From Linanthus parryae (lineage: Eukaryota > Streptophyta > Magnoliopsida > Ericales > Polemoniaceae): DNA of 64,000 nucleotides. The position numbers and the translations under genes were made by a program. Of the stretch, positions 1-11,130 are shown in pieces (position 1 is the first letter of the stretch; every line of letters begins with the position of its first letter). The stretch spans positions 64,813,718 to 64,877,717 of the forward strand of contig JALGPY010000004.1 of NCBI GenBank assembly GCA_023055425.1, given 5' to 3'. A model generated the notes under the pieces. The model had not been told where the DNA came from. It saw only the letters and a program-made list of their open reading frames with translations, and ran no database searches.

Positions 1-2
1 GG

Positions 3-1646
3 CACAAGCTTCTCCATTATTTCTACACTGCATTAGACAAGGAGACAGCTGACTAGTTAGATATGCTAGCTGGAGGTAATTTTATGGGGCTTGGGGCACA
101 ACGAGCTCAAGATCTGCTGAATAACGTGTCGAAGAGGGAGACTACACGAGCTGAAACTCGTAGGTACTCCAAACCGGGGGATGCAGCCTTAGTCAACAAG
201 ATTGAGTCTATGGAGCAAAAGCTGGAATCCATGACCTCAGCATTTCACAGCATGCAACCTCCATCACAAGTGAAGCCCATGGGTGAGTTACTCGCGGATG
301 AGAATCAGGGATATGGATCCATTGAAGATGTGAATTACATGGGTCCACCACGACAGCAGCAGTGGACTAACACTTATCATCCCAACAACCGCAATCACCC
401 CAACTTTAGCTATGCCAACCCTAACAATGGGTTATATGCGCCCGGACAGCAGCCGAATTCTCAGTATCAAGCTCAAGGGAAATTTCAACAGCAACAGGCT
501 CAGCAACCAGAAGAGCAAGAGACAAATGCTTTATTGAGAAAGTTACTAGCTAATCAAGACAGGATGGAGAGCACTATTGTCTCACTACAAGCAACAATAA
601 AGAGCCACGAGACTCAGATTGGGCAGATTGCCAATCTGAATGCTAAATTTTCGCCTGGTATGCTTCCTTCCAATACCATTCTTCCTACTGAGCAGCTCAA
701 AGCTATTACTACTCGCAGTGGTGTGACTACTCAGGATCCTCCATATCCTAGCCATGCGAGAGCCGAAGCTACAAAATCTACATAGAAGGAATTGGGTGAA
801 GAGTTTCCCAAGGCCGTGAGTCCCCAATCAAAGGACACGGTTGAGAAGAAAGAAGAGTCCAAGAGCACTCCAGATCCAGCTACTTATGAGCCACGGATTC
901 CATATCCGGCGGCAATAAAGAGGAATGATGAGGAACACTTTGGGAGATTTATGGATATATTCAAACAGTTGCATATCAACATTCCTCTTGTAGAAGCACT
1001 TGCTCAGATGCCCAGGTACAAGAAGTTCTTGAAGGAAATCCTTTGGGGGAAGAAGAGCATAGGACCCTATGCCACGGTTAAGCTAACAGAGACGTGTAGC
1101 ACCGTCATACAAAGAGACATTCCCAAGATGAGAGATCCAGGCAGTGTCATCTTAGGCTGCACTCTTGGGGGTGGATATCATACGCATGGTCTCTGTGATT
1201 TGGGCGCGAGTATTAATCTCATGCCATTGTCTCTGTTTCAGAGAATGGGCATTGGTGCGCCGACCCCTGTGAAGATGGGTCTGCAATTGGCAGACAATTC
1301 TATAGTTACGGCAAATGGGGTGATTGAGAATTTGCTAGTCAAAGTGGGTGCATTTGTCTTTCCAGTTGACTTTGTTATAGTGGATATCAAGGAGGATCGC
1401 GATGTTCCACTAATCTTTGGAAGACAGTTGTTGAAGACAATGCGCGCAAATGTGGATCTAGAGACTGAGGAGTTGACGATCAAGGCTCTAGACTCATCAC
1501 TCGTGTTCAAGGCATTTGTTCCGAGCAAGGGGAAGAATAAATTGGCCATGATAAAGTTTAGAGAAGATCGTGTGGATCCTTCTCTTGGGTTGCCTACCGT
1601 TTTGCAGCCCGATCCACCGAATCAGAGAAACAGCCAAATGTGGTGA
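3..1646 (+). pseudogene. Athila-type gag-protease, 5'-truncated by the window, two nonsense codons
   Basis: One reading frame runs from base 3 to 1646, broken only by TAG codons at 54-56 and 783-785. The N-terminal part is the end of the gag core (AGGNFMG at about 69-92), then a Gln/Asn/Pro-rich linker and a short coiled stretch. ITTRSG followed by PPYPSHARAEA (about 705-770) is a landmark of Athila-type gag. The protease follows: DLGAS, with the catalytic Asp codon at 1198, then INLMP and a hydrophobic flap region ending in PLIFGRQLL. The frame stops at 1644-1646. A +1 shift would continue to a basic end near 1720. The protease looks complete, but no RT follows. Confidence 0.85.
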
Positions 1647-1800
1647 GTGCACATGATGTGGTGCAGAAAATGAAGAGCAAGAAATTGAAGGAGGAGGCAC
1701 GTCGTGCTAGACCTCCTTAACATCTTTTGAGGTAATTGGGTCGGGCTGTCGACCTTAAATTACAAACGCTTGTTGGGAGACAACCCAACGTATTTTTATG
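1647..1800 (+). other. Conserved tail after the gag-protease ORF (A1)
   Basis: In the shifted frame this encodes a short Lys/Arg-rich end (RRARPP then stop, to about 1720). It is followed at about 1745-1798 by the GTCGACCTTAAATT block and then GGGAGACAACCCAACG. The same order occurs in the element at 32049 (35810-35917), also directly after its protease. I associate a GGGAGGCAACCCAA-type sequence with the end of pol in Athila-type elements, so it probably marks the 3' boundary of a missing pol region. Confidence 0.6.
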
Positions 1801-4800
1801 CTTTAGTGTAGAGTGCGTGTTTAAATATTGTTGTGTGCGTTTTTCAATACAGTTTTCTTATCTGAGGGGTGAGAGAGTGAGGATCTTACATTTGAATTAA
1901 GTCTCTGCAGGAATACAGGTTGGGGACGCGGTCCGGACTCCCCTTCTTGATGCATGTGGAAGAAACGCACAAAAATCGAGAAAGCAACGTAATAGTCACG
2001 GAATTTGAGGTTATAAATTCTGAAGTTTACCCCGGTAATTTTGGAGTAACACAAGCAAAAAGAGAAAGAGCGCGAAACGAGCTTTCCGACGGTATATTAT
2101 ATGCGTGCATCGGAGTCCGGAGGTGTAAAATAGAAGAGAAAGAAGAAGAAGAGAAAAGAAAAAAAAAAAAAAGAAGCAGCCGGACACTTAGAAAAAATTG
2201 GGGAAGAGATTTTTTTTTTGACAACCCACTGCTAGTACACGATCACATTACGTGATCGTGTGGTGTCCTTTGCTGATCGCAGGATCAGCCTCCTCCCCTC
2301 CACCTCACACTTCATTAATAAAGGGCAGATATGTCATTTAAAGTTAAAAAAAAAGGAAAAGAAGGTGAACACGCTGCAACTAGCAGCGACGGGTATTTCT
2401 TCGACCCACGGCAATCTCCAGAACACACAGGACGACTCTCTACAGAGCAACGATCGGAAAATCGCCGGAAATAAACGGCGTTTGGTGGCGTTCTGCTCGG
2501 CACAACAGCATCAACGCCCCCAGCATCGGATTTCTTCACCAGATCCACGCAACACAGCTCTAAGAACGCAGGGAGTCTCTGGAGCTCCACTGGTCGGAAA
2601 AATTGCTGTCTTTCGACGGAGTTTGGTGGGTTTTGGTCGGCTAAACAGCGCCGACGAGTTTGGGGGTTGCAATTTTGATGGTTCAGCGCAGCTAAGTGTG
2701 GGGGAAACAGTGAAAGCTAGGGTTTTCTCAACACAAGTTTGTCAATTCGTTCTCAACCGGTTGAAATTCGCGCAAACCGTTTGCGGGGTTGTGACGGGGA
2801 CAGCGAGGACAAGCTATTGAGATAAAAATCTCATATCGCGAAAAGTATCGAAAAATCAGTCGACCGTACGGTCCTTCTTGACTGATTTTATCGATTCATC
2901 CCCGTTTGAACGGAACTCCAGGGCTTCATGTATCACTAATCTCTCTCTTGCAATTTAATTTTATCGAGTCTAGGCACATTGAGTAAAAGCCCAAATTTGT
3001 TATTGTTTTCGCTTAGTTGCGACGTTTGGGGGCGATTGACTAGTGTCCTAGGACCTATATGCTAAATTGCTTTCTTGCTTTGATTCACTAAACACTCCTT
3101 GTCACGTGCACGTAGCGAATATAATCTCTAAATTTGAATTGCTACTTTCTTGTGAAATGAGACCGTTTAGAAGTAAGAATAGTAAGGCGCACGAGTTTGA
3201 ATGTAGGAAGACAACAAGTAGTTGAGGAAGAGGGTGATGATGGCCCTGAGTAGATTCATCGCACCTCGCATTAGAATTGCCGAGTCCTCTTGATTGATTT
3301 TTAAATTCGTTGAGGACAACGAAGCATTCAAGTGTGGGGAGGATTTTTAATCTTGACTAGCCAGTCCGTGTCTGCATTAACCTGTCACATATAGATTAGG
3401 GCGTATTGTGTCGTCTTCGTGGTCCATGTCGTGTTTTGTTTTAGTGTCGTAATGTGTGTGTTAGTTATATATATGTGTTAGTGTTAGTTATATATATGTG
3501 TTATTGTTAGATTCTTGCACGTTTATTTAATTGAGTCTACCTACCCAAACTGAGTCAGTTTCGAGTCTTCTTTCGCGTCTGGCCTTGCATGTAGAGTTAG
3601 AATAAATAAAGTAAAAATACAAAAAAATTAAAAATTTGAAATAAAAAAAATATAAGAAAATTTGAGAAAGGGCAATCAAAAGAAGCTTAAAATTTGGTAG
3701 AATCGAGGAGTGTGAGAATTTTAGGCGTAGGGCGTGACTTGTGACCGAGAAGGACAAATTGAGTTCCCCCTAGTACGTATAGAGAGACTTCCTTTACGGG
3801 AATGTCTACCTATTTTATCACACTTACTTGATTTGCAAATTTAAAGTGTGTGTCGTTTTCTTTTACAAGAGTTGAGCTAGGTGTGAGCTAAACAAGCCGA
3901 ACGTTCATGTGTACGTCTTAGGTAGTCGCCAGCCCGCCTCGTAGTGGCACACAGAACAGCTGTGCGAGGATGCGTATTAGAGCACTCACTGCTTGATAGA
4001 TCTCACCTTGTAGGATCATTAGAAAGCCCAATTTGAACCTTGGTTTTATTCATAACCTCTTGACCTAGGGTGACGATTCTTGGCCTTCATCATAAATCGT
4101 TTAGAATCACCACTTTAGTGCGTCACGAGGGGGTCGTAGTTGAGGGGGTTCGATGAGGGAGAGCTGTACTGCATATACTTGTGAGTTCTACATGATCGCT
4201 TGCGTATTATTACATATCTTCGAGGGGATGCGAGGGTGAGTGAGTAGGCTTGCACACTTCGGTGTGGCGGTGTTCCATGTCACTACACCATGGACACAGT
4301 TGTGGAGAGTCGTGAGTGCGTGACGTCTAATCCGCACAACAATGGGGTGGTTGATCTTAATTGGTGGGTCGTGCTAGGTATCGTTTCTTTTCATCATCAC
4401 GGTGTAGGAGGATCGGTTGGATTAGGCACGAGACTTACATACATTTGATTACTTGAGAGAGGGCATGTTTATATTCTAGTGTGGGGATGTCGACTTTTGA
4501 CTACGGACATCGAGATTGAGCTTCTGACGACTACATCCCTACACACGCGCTTTGACTATTTGGCGGCTTTGTTTGGTGACACCGTGTACTTCATTGAGTT
4601 ATGGGGAGATGAATTTTACTTGTGATATACATTCATTGGATCGTCTATTTCCTCCCCTTAACATGTTTGCTTTGCTTGATTCTTGGAAGACCACTCGGAT
4701 ACTTTTGCAGCATTTTGTTATATTGAGAGATGAAACAATATATATATATATAAAAATGAAAAAAAACAACAAAGAGAGAAAAAAAGGAGAGATGGAATAA

Positions 4801-5563
4801 AGGAGTAAATTTGAGCTTATTGGAAATTGAGTGGTGGAATATTACTAGTTCGTTGACGACAGTTTGCATTTCGTGCACGTATCGCCATGGTGGCCACGGA
4901 GATCGTTATTGTACCGGGGTTTGAGGGGATCGAGGGCCGGAGACGGTGAGTTTCGGGTTGCGGTTTCTATCATCGTGGTGAGGGTGTGTGAGATGTGGGG
5001 TTTAATGTGAGAATGTGACGCTTAGGACTTGTTACTACATAATTATCCTTTTTTCCCTAAGCCTCAACATTCTAAACCGTTAGCGGAATAGGAGCTCGGA
5101 CCTTAACGTGGCTTAGCCTAGCGTAGCCTCTTATTTTTGTCGACACATGCGAAGAGGTAGGTATTCCTTTACATAGTAACGCTAGGCTCTCTATACTAAC
5201 TAGGGGAAATTCTCGTTGTCGAGTTTAGTTGCAATTCACGCCTTTTTCCTAGATTGATCATAACTCCATGAGAACCGGTTTGAGCTAATTGAGATTGCCC
5301 AATCTCGCAAAAGAAAGAAAAAAAAATATGTTATTTTGTTATGTGCATTGTATATATTGCATTTTCATATTGTTGCATCGTTGAGTCATGTACTGAGTCG
5401 TGTTTATGTCGAGTCGGCTAGTCTTGATTTGTATGCAAGTGGTGTTTCGAAAAGTATGCAATTAGTTAGACTCGTACCATGATTTGTTGGGGAGAAAGTT
5501 TGGAGATGATGGCCGGTTTTGATAGATTGCTCGGGACGCGCAAATGGTAAGTGTGGGGATATT
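1801..5563 (+). other. Long noncoding 3' region of A1, ending in a polypurine tract
   Basis: No credible gene lies in these 3.8 kb. Recognisable blocks are a GAGGGGTGAGAGAG segment (1864-1878) shared with 35955-35970; a purine tract (2130-2180); two hairpins, CACGATCAC/GTGATCGTG (2238-2260) and GCTGATC/GATCAGC (2272-2289); an internal purine motif AAGTGTGGGGAGG (about 3329-3341); A-rich tracts (3597-3670, 4735-4800); and the palindrome GAGATTGCCCAATCTC (5291-5306). The last bases, GTAAGTGTGGGGATAT (about 5547-5562), are the presumed polypurine tract that primes plus-strand DNA next to the LTR. Much of this layout recurs in the element at 32049 and, inverted, in A2. Confidence 0.75.
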
Positions 5564-7123
5564 TGATAACTCCATAATTGGAGTTATATTCTATTGTGAT
5601 TACTTGTTGTTTCGCGTACTTTCCGATGCATTTATGTGTGTTTTAGGCCGAGTTTTGATAGTTTTGAGCATACTTGAGTATTTGGACTTCATGGTGTAAT
5701 CCGGGCGTTTTATGCATGTTTTATGCTTTATTTGTCGCATTTGATCTTCCGGTATTTGTTCGTGTTGTGGATTTCAGGAACCGGAAGCGTGGAGTGCGGA
5801 TTTTGGAGCGGAAGCGAACTTCGGAAAGAAAGAAACTCAAGGAATGCATGAGAGAATAGAAGAAGAGGAGAAGCTAAGAGGAGAAAAAGACTTAGCCAAA
5901 TTTTCAAGAGGTGAAAAGAAGCAACACACATGGAAGATCAAGGTGATCCTACAAGACAAAAGGTGATCCTATGATCACAAGATCAAGTACAAGACCACCA
6001 ACGTGATCCTACAATCAACAAAGTGTGATCCCAAGAACACATTAGTAGATCTGACGTGATTAGAAAAGGGGTAAAAAGTGTAATTTTTAAAAACTTGAAA
6101 GAAGTGACGTGATTTAACAAGGAGAACGACCTAGGGCTTGTATGATTCATCATTCTACGCCATTGGAGAGCAAGGAGCATTCTTGGGAGCTTGGAGACCA
6201 TCGTTTGATTCTCTATCTTCTTCCCCTCTTTAGTTTTTGTTTATGATCATTGAAACTTTGTACTTTGATCATGTGTTTTAGTAGCTAAACCCTCTATTCG
6301 GGATATCTCATAGGGAACTAGGGTTTTGAACACCATATTTTGGTGATTTATGGATTATGCTTCATGCTTATTAGCTTAATTGGATGTTTATGCTTAGTTA
6401 TGCTTGATTCATATGCGTAATCCTATCTTTCATATTGTTTGACGTCACAATAAGATTGATCTAGGTGATAATTATTAGAGGAATCAATAGTTATTGCTTG
6501 AACTTGAATCTTGCACTAGTCGAATCTAGGGTTGAGGAATCTTGCTAGTTAACTAGAACTAAGAGTTGATATCAAGATCATAATGCGTATTTAAACTTGA
6601 GTAGGCTAGAGGAATCAGGTACAAGAGTTTGAATATAGGCTTTGGTTGAGGAATCTTCAAAATGAAATTGCTCGTTTGGCTAAGTAGAAAATATCCGTGT
6701 CGCTTGAACGTAAATCATAAGTGGTGTGAAATCCCTAGTGAACTCGTAGAGATATCCTGAGCTTGTCCACTTGTTAAGTAACTTAAAAATCATTCTTCGT
6801 TAATCGTGAAGCTTTTCACCTGATTAATTGAGATCTTTGTCTTTCAATTTCAGTAGACTTAGTAGAACAAACCACTGCGCTTTGCCCACACAAGGTTAAG
6901 AACTAATAGCTAATTTACAAAGAAGTCTCTTGGGATTCGACAATCAGGACTTTTCCGATTATTACTGCACCGACAGCCATACACTTGTGGTTTGGACGTG
7001 TCACTTGCCCACACGAAGTTAATCATCTTAGTTAATTCACGACAAGTCCCTTGGGTTCGACAAACCCGGATTACCGGATATTACTACACGCGGCAGCCGT
7101 ACACTTGCGGTTGGATCGTGTCA
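5564..7123 (+). repeat. 3' LTR of A1, with a duplicated U5 end
   Basis: The LTR begins TGATAACTCC right after the purine tract. It carries a cluster of GTGATC-type sites (about 5940-6110), a purine-rich stretch (5820-5890), and ends of the CACTTGCGG...GTGTCA type. There are two successive ends: one finishes at 7003 and a second, about 120 bp diverged copy of the same terminal segment (from the TTGCCCACAC motif) finishes at 7123. Either the LTR carries a tandem duplication of its end, or 7004-7123 is a remnant of another LTR. The 5' partner is outside the window, so this cannot be settled here. Confidence 0.75.
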
Positions 7124-7530
7124 CGTAGCTGTGCTGCTGTTGTGCATAGTTACGCAGCAACTACGCACACAATGTCCTGTCTTAGCCATGAATTCCTCCT
7201 CTGCATGCTGTGTGCGTAGTTGGTGCGTAGCTACGTAGCAATTATGCATACAGCAGCTTCTTAGCTCCTGTTTTGCCTCCTCAACCTCTTCCCGCCTTCC
7301 TGCTTTATCTCCACTGTCCTCAGGAGCCCTGTTCCTGCATAGACAACATGAACACACCCGAGATCATATCCAATAAATGCACAAAACATGCAGTAATTCA
7401 TGACGAGCTTTAAAACATCTTTTTCTAACTTTCAAGGCTTTCTAAGGGAAAATTCTGGCTAAAACACTGTTTCTCGACACAAAACACACTTCATTTAGGC
7501 TCAATTATAACTCTCAGTGGGGAGTTATCA
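7124..7530 (-). repeat. LTR fragment of A2 (U3-side part)
   Basis: Read on the minus strand from 7530 it starts TGATAACTCC and runs 407 bp until cut by the end of A1. It contains TGCGTAGCTACGTAGCA (7224-7240), a near-perfect palindrome, and related CGCAGCAACTACGC sequence near 7150. The rest of the LTR is expected to the left of the A1 insertion, outside the window. Confidence 0.65.
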
Positions 7531-8449
7531 AATACCCTCGTCCCGAGCTAACCCGTTGCATACTGTCCTGAATTGCATACATCTCTGTTTTGCAAACGAC
7601 TCTGCTTTGCATACAACTACATTTGCATACCACTTGTGCTTGCATACTTTTTGACCCGAACTTTAGATACCATACGACTCAATCAGAAACAATAAATAAA
7701 CATTTTTGGTAAGATTGGGCAATCTCCATAACGCAAACCGGTGTATCATCAAAACCTCACCTTCTTACCAGGAAGTACCTATCCACACATGAATGGTGAG
7801 TCTACAAGATTATACGAGTGGATAAAAAGCGCTGGCACCTAGTACTGTTACTTTCGTACTCAACCTGGGCAAATCTCTAGCATACCTACCAACCGAGCTT
7901 TTTCCGATTCCGAGATCCTAAGTCTAACAGGTGGGTTATAAGTGTACATCAAGGTATGGCATGTCCCCACTTGTTACGACATTCTCACTGTTCCCAACTC
8001 ACACCCCTCACCAAGTTCCCGAAACTGACCGAAACACCTAAGTCTCTGCAACTCAATTTCCCAGTCCATGGTGTGTCTTTGCCGTTCTCGCGGCCACAAA
8101 TGTGAAGTGGTGCCGATTTTAGAACAAAACACCCTCTCAGCTTTAAACAGCTAAACACTAAATAAACTGAAAAATAAAAAAATCTAACTTTCTTATTTTT
8201 TTTCTTTTTATTTCTCTTTTCTTTTTTTCCCTTTTTTAATTTATAAAATGAAAAATACACAAACATGACATAAATAATAATACTATAGAAGCTGAGTGGT
8301 GCAGAATATATATCCAATGTGACGGGGTACGCAAGATATCCTCGAATATAGTACCCCCGCACTAAACATGACATGTCGATCCTGTAGTTGTAGACAAAAT
8401 GCGTGCAATCCTACTGAACCTCCTCATCACCAAAGATGTAGAAACTGAT
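7531..8449 (-). other. A2 3' noncoding region, first part
   Basis: This is noncoding. Next to the LTR (7531-7550) lies the complement of a GGACGAGGGTATT tract, the presumed polypurine tract of A2. TGCATAC-type sequence is repeated around 7556-7650, and the conserved palindrome is at 7711-7726. A T-rich tract (8165-8250) corresponds to the A-rich tracts of A1. The block ends at the CTGAT target duplication of Copia 1 (8445-8449). Confidence 0.6.
8445..8449. repeat. Target site duplication CTGAT, left of Copia 1
   Basis: CTGAT at 8445-8449 is repeated at 18492-18496, exactly outside the two LTRs. The A2 sequence continues across the pair. Confidence 0.85.
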
Positions 8450-9951
8450 AATTGAGTCAAGATCCCTGAATGTGTTTTGATTGGTAATTGTTTTGAGTGA
8501 TGAAAGACAGAAGACCAAGACATAAGCAGCAAAGTCTTTTATTTATCTCAAGGCCTTGAGATTGAATGAACTTCAAAGCCTTGAGTTATTCTATTCTGCT
8601 ATATATTCTAACAATTCTGTGTTGCAGATTGGATATCTGATTATACAAATCAGTGGTTTACTGCATATACTTTTGGAATATACTATCTATATATCTAACA
8701 CAATTGCAGATGATCAGAACAGGAAGAATCAAAGGTATCTGGGTATATCTTTGAAATTCTGTGAAGCAGGTTCAGAGCTCCAAGGCCTTGAGATGTGCCT
8801 TGAGCTGCTGACAGTTTTTACAGAACTTAGATGATTCTTTCTTACAGGTTGTGATTCTTAGTATTGTGATTATTTTCTCACTTCTAAGTGTCTTAAACTT
8901 GTTTTTCATGATTCATATGTTTTAGAAGATATACAGGTTATTGTTCTAAGTTTGTTAAACAGTTTTATCGGAAACTGTATAACCAAACAGTCATAGCACT
9001 GTTAGCTTTCTGGATTTTGTTGTTGCTGTGTTTCAATGCTGTTGCAGGGTTGTTAAAGGTGCAGGAGCAATCTCAACAAACTCCAGCGGATATCCACTTG
9101 AAGCTGTTTGAATTTTAGTTGAAAACAGAATGAGGATTTGTAGGAACTAAGATCCTAAAATCTCTCAATTAGTTGCAGCTGTGGATAAAAGAGACTGGTT
9201 TGGATTTTGAAGGAGAGAGAGGCTTGCAGAATACTCAGAGAGGTGTGACAAAATCGTGGGAGATCATTCATTCAAACACACAATCATTCAAGCTTCATTC
9301 CAGATTCCTGAAGATCAAATCAATCCAGTTTTCCAGAAGAACATATCCGGGCTTCAACAGCTTATCTTCTTACTGTGTTCTTCACTTGTACTTATTTCTG
9401 TGTATCTCTAGATTATATTAAACCTCACTTAACCTAGTGGTTGGTTGTTCAAGTGAACAACAAGAGGTTCTTGTTAGCTCAACAGTTAGTAGCTAGAACT
9501 AGATAGGTTTGGAACCACAAGCTGTATGGGTGTAAGGGAAATCACTTAGGCTTGAAGATCTAGGGCTGTTTCTGTGTGAGTAATAAGAAGTGTTTGCCCA
9601 ATCCTGGCGGGATTAGATCCCTCAGGCAGAGATTAGGTCCATTGGGACTGAACTCTGTAAATTGCTTTGTGTTCTTTACTTTACAATTTGATTATTATCT
9701 GCTGCACACAACTCAAATCAAACTAGGGTTCAAAAGCTGTTTAGAATTGTTTACAGTTCAAGGCCTTGAAGCTTACTATTTTGCCTTTGTAAGTTTCAGA
9801 CAGTTTACTAAAATCTCAAGGCCTTGAGATTTGAGTTTCACACAAAGTCTTTCTGTTAAACTTTAAGTTTTGCAAAAAGTTTCCATACTCTATTCAACCC
9901 CCCCTTCTAGAGTATTTAGGTCCTGTATTTATTCTACATTACACACTTTCA
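8450..9951 (+). repeat. 5' LTR of Copia 1
   Basis: The LTR is 1502 bp and ends CACACTTTCA at 9951, just before the PBS. The first two bases are AA where the 3' LTR has TG, so the usual TG terminus seems to have mutated. It contains perfect palindromes of the ATCTCAAGGCCTTGAGAT type (8545-8562 and about 9810-9830) plus shorter relatives near 8570, 8780 and 9750. Confidence 0.88.
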
Positions 9952-9952
9952 A

Positions 9953-9965
9953 TTGGTATTAGATC
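9953..9965 (+). promoter_or_regulatory. Primer binding site of Copia 1
   Basis: TTGGTATTAGATC directly follows the 5' LTR. It matches the complement of the 3' end of initiator tRNA-Met (TGGTATCAGAGC) except for two bases; Copia B keeps the canonical form. It primes minus-strand DNA synthesis. Confidence 0.8.
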
Positions 9966-10002
9966 TTGTGTCACTGTTTTTAGATCTAACAATCTGGTGA
10001 CT

Positions 10003-11130
10003 ATGAGTAATGTAGGAGATGGTGGATTCTCACAAGGAAGGGCAGCCAACAAACCTCCATTGTTTTGTGGTGATAACTTCATGCACTGGAAGGCATTGAT
10101 GAAGATGTTCATCATAGATCAAGACATAGAACTATGGTCAATAGTTCAGAATGGTCCTCATGAGTACTACAGAACAATTGATGGAGTCAGGTTTATCAAT
10201 TCTGAGGAAAATATTTCAGTCACTGAACTGGAAAAGGTATCAAAAAATTACAAGGCTATGAATCTGTTATACTGTGCTTTAAATGCAGATGAGTTCAACA
10301 GAGTGTCAAACTGCAAGAGTGCCAAAGAAGTATGGGATAAACTGGTGGTGACATATGAAAGAACCAGCTAGGTTAAGCAGACAAAAATCAACATACTTCT
10401 GAGGCAATATGATTTGTTCAAGATGAATTCAGATTAGACCATCAAGGAGATGTTCAAAAGATTCACTGATGTGGTGAACAATCTGGAGTCATTGGGAAAG
10501 AAGTTCTCAAATGAAGAGAAAGTCAGAAAGATTATGAGAAGTTTTCCAAAAGCCAAGTGGGAGACAAAGACAACAGCCATTGAGGAAGCTCAGGACTTGA
10601 GTCTTCTTCAGCTAGATGATTTACAAGGAAAGCTGCTCACTCATGAAATGTCTATGAAGGATGTGGAAGGTGATTTGAGTGCAGGAACCTAGCACTTAAG
10701 GCAAAAGACAGTGGAAAGTCTCAAAGCCTTGAGACTGAGGATGAACCTGATGATGAAGAGGCTTTAGCATTGATTTCCAAGGCCTTGACCAGGATTCTCA
10801 AAAAGAAAAGAAACTCTGGTAACAGGGATTACAACAGAGAGAGATCAAGACCCTCGGGCAGCAAGGATTACAAAGGTAAATCTTCATCACAGTCACATAA
10901 AACTAAAGTAATGAATTGTTTTGAGTGTGGTGATGCAGATCATTTAGTAAGGGACTGTCCACAAAAGAAGAAGAACATGAACTTTCAGAAGAAAGATAGT
11001 GACAACAGAAGGAAGAAAGCTATGATGGCTTCTTGGAGTGATTCTGATTCATCAAGTGACTCAGTCACAGAAGAAGAGCAAGCAAAACTATGCTTCATGG
11101 CAAAGCATGATGACGAAAATTCATCAGACA
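10003..11130 (+). pseudogene. Copia 1 gag (capsid and nucleocapsid)
   Basis: The start ATG at 10003 (MSNVGDGGFSQGR) is supported by the same start in Copia B. The capsid-like region (FMHWKALMKMFI, then YKAMNLLYCAL and LRQYDLFKMN) is followed by a zinc knuckle, CFECG...DHLVRDC (about 10918-10959), that should bind RNA, then an acidic Ser/Asp stretch. TAG codons at 10369 and 10436 and a frameshift near 10690 disable it. Compared with Copia B, the coiled-coil segment and second zinc knuckle between gag and protease are missing. Two gag sites encode the QSLE-type peptide of the dispersed palindrome. Confidence 0.85.

Larger units (their letters stand above)
1..7123 (+). mobile_element. Athila-type Ty3/gypsy element A1, 5' end outside window, lacking RT/RH/INT
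   Basis: The order is gag, an Athila-like retropepsin, a long noncoding 3' region, a purine-rich tract and a 3' LTR. The 5' LTR and PBS lie left of the window. No reverse transcriptase, RNase H or integrase is present between the protease and the 3' noncoding region, so this copy could move only with enzymes supplied by another element. It appears to have inserted into the LTR of the older minus-strand element A2, whose LTR remnant starts directly at 7124. Assignment to the Athila type rests on the gag and protease motifs and the conserved tail; no phylogeny was made. Confidence 0.85.

Noticed and set aside
7556..7650. CRISPR-like spacing of TGCATAC repeats
   Set aside because: The repeats are 6-7 bp, irregularly spaced and lie in a plant retrotransposon noncoding region.
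9173..9421. Short reading frames within the Copia 1 LTRs (also 17709-17957)
   Set aside because: They are present in both LTRs only because the LTRs are copies. There is no coding signal.
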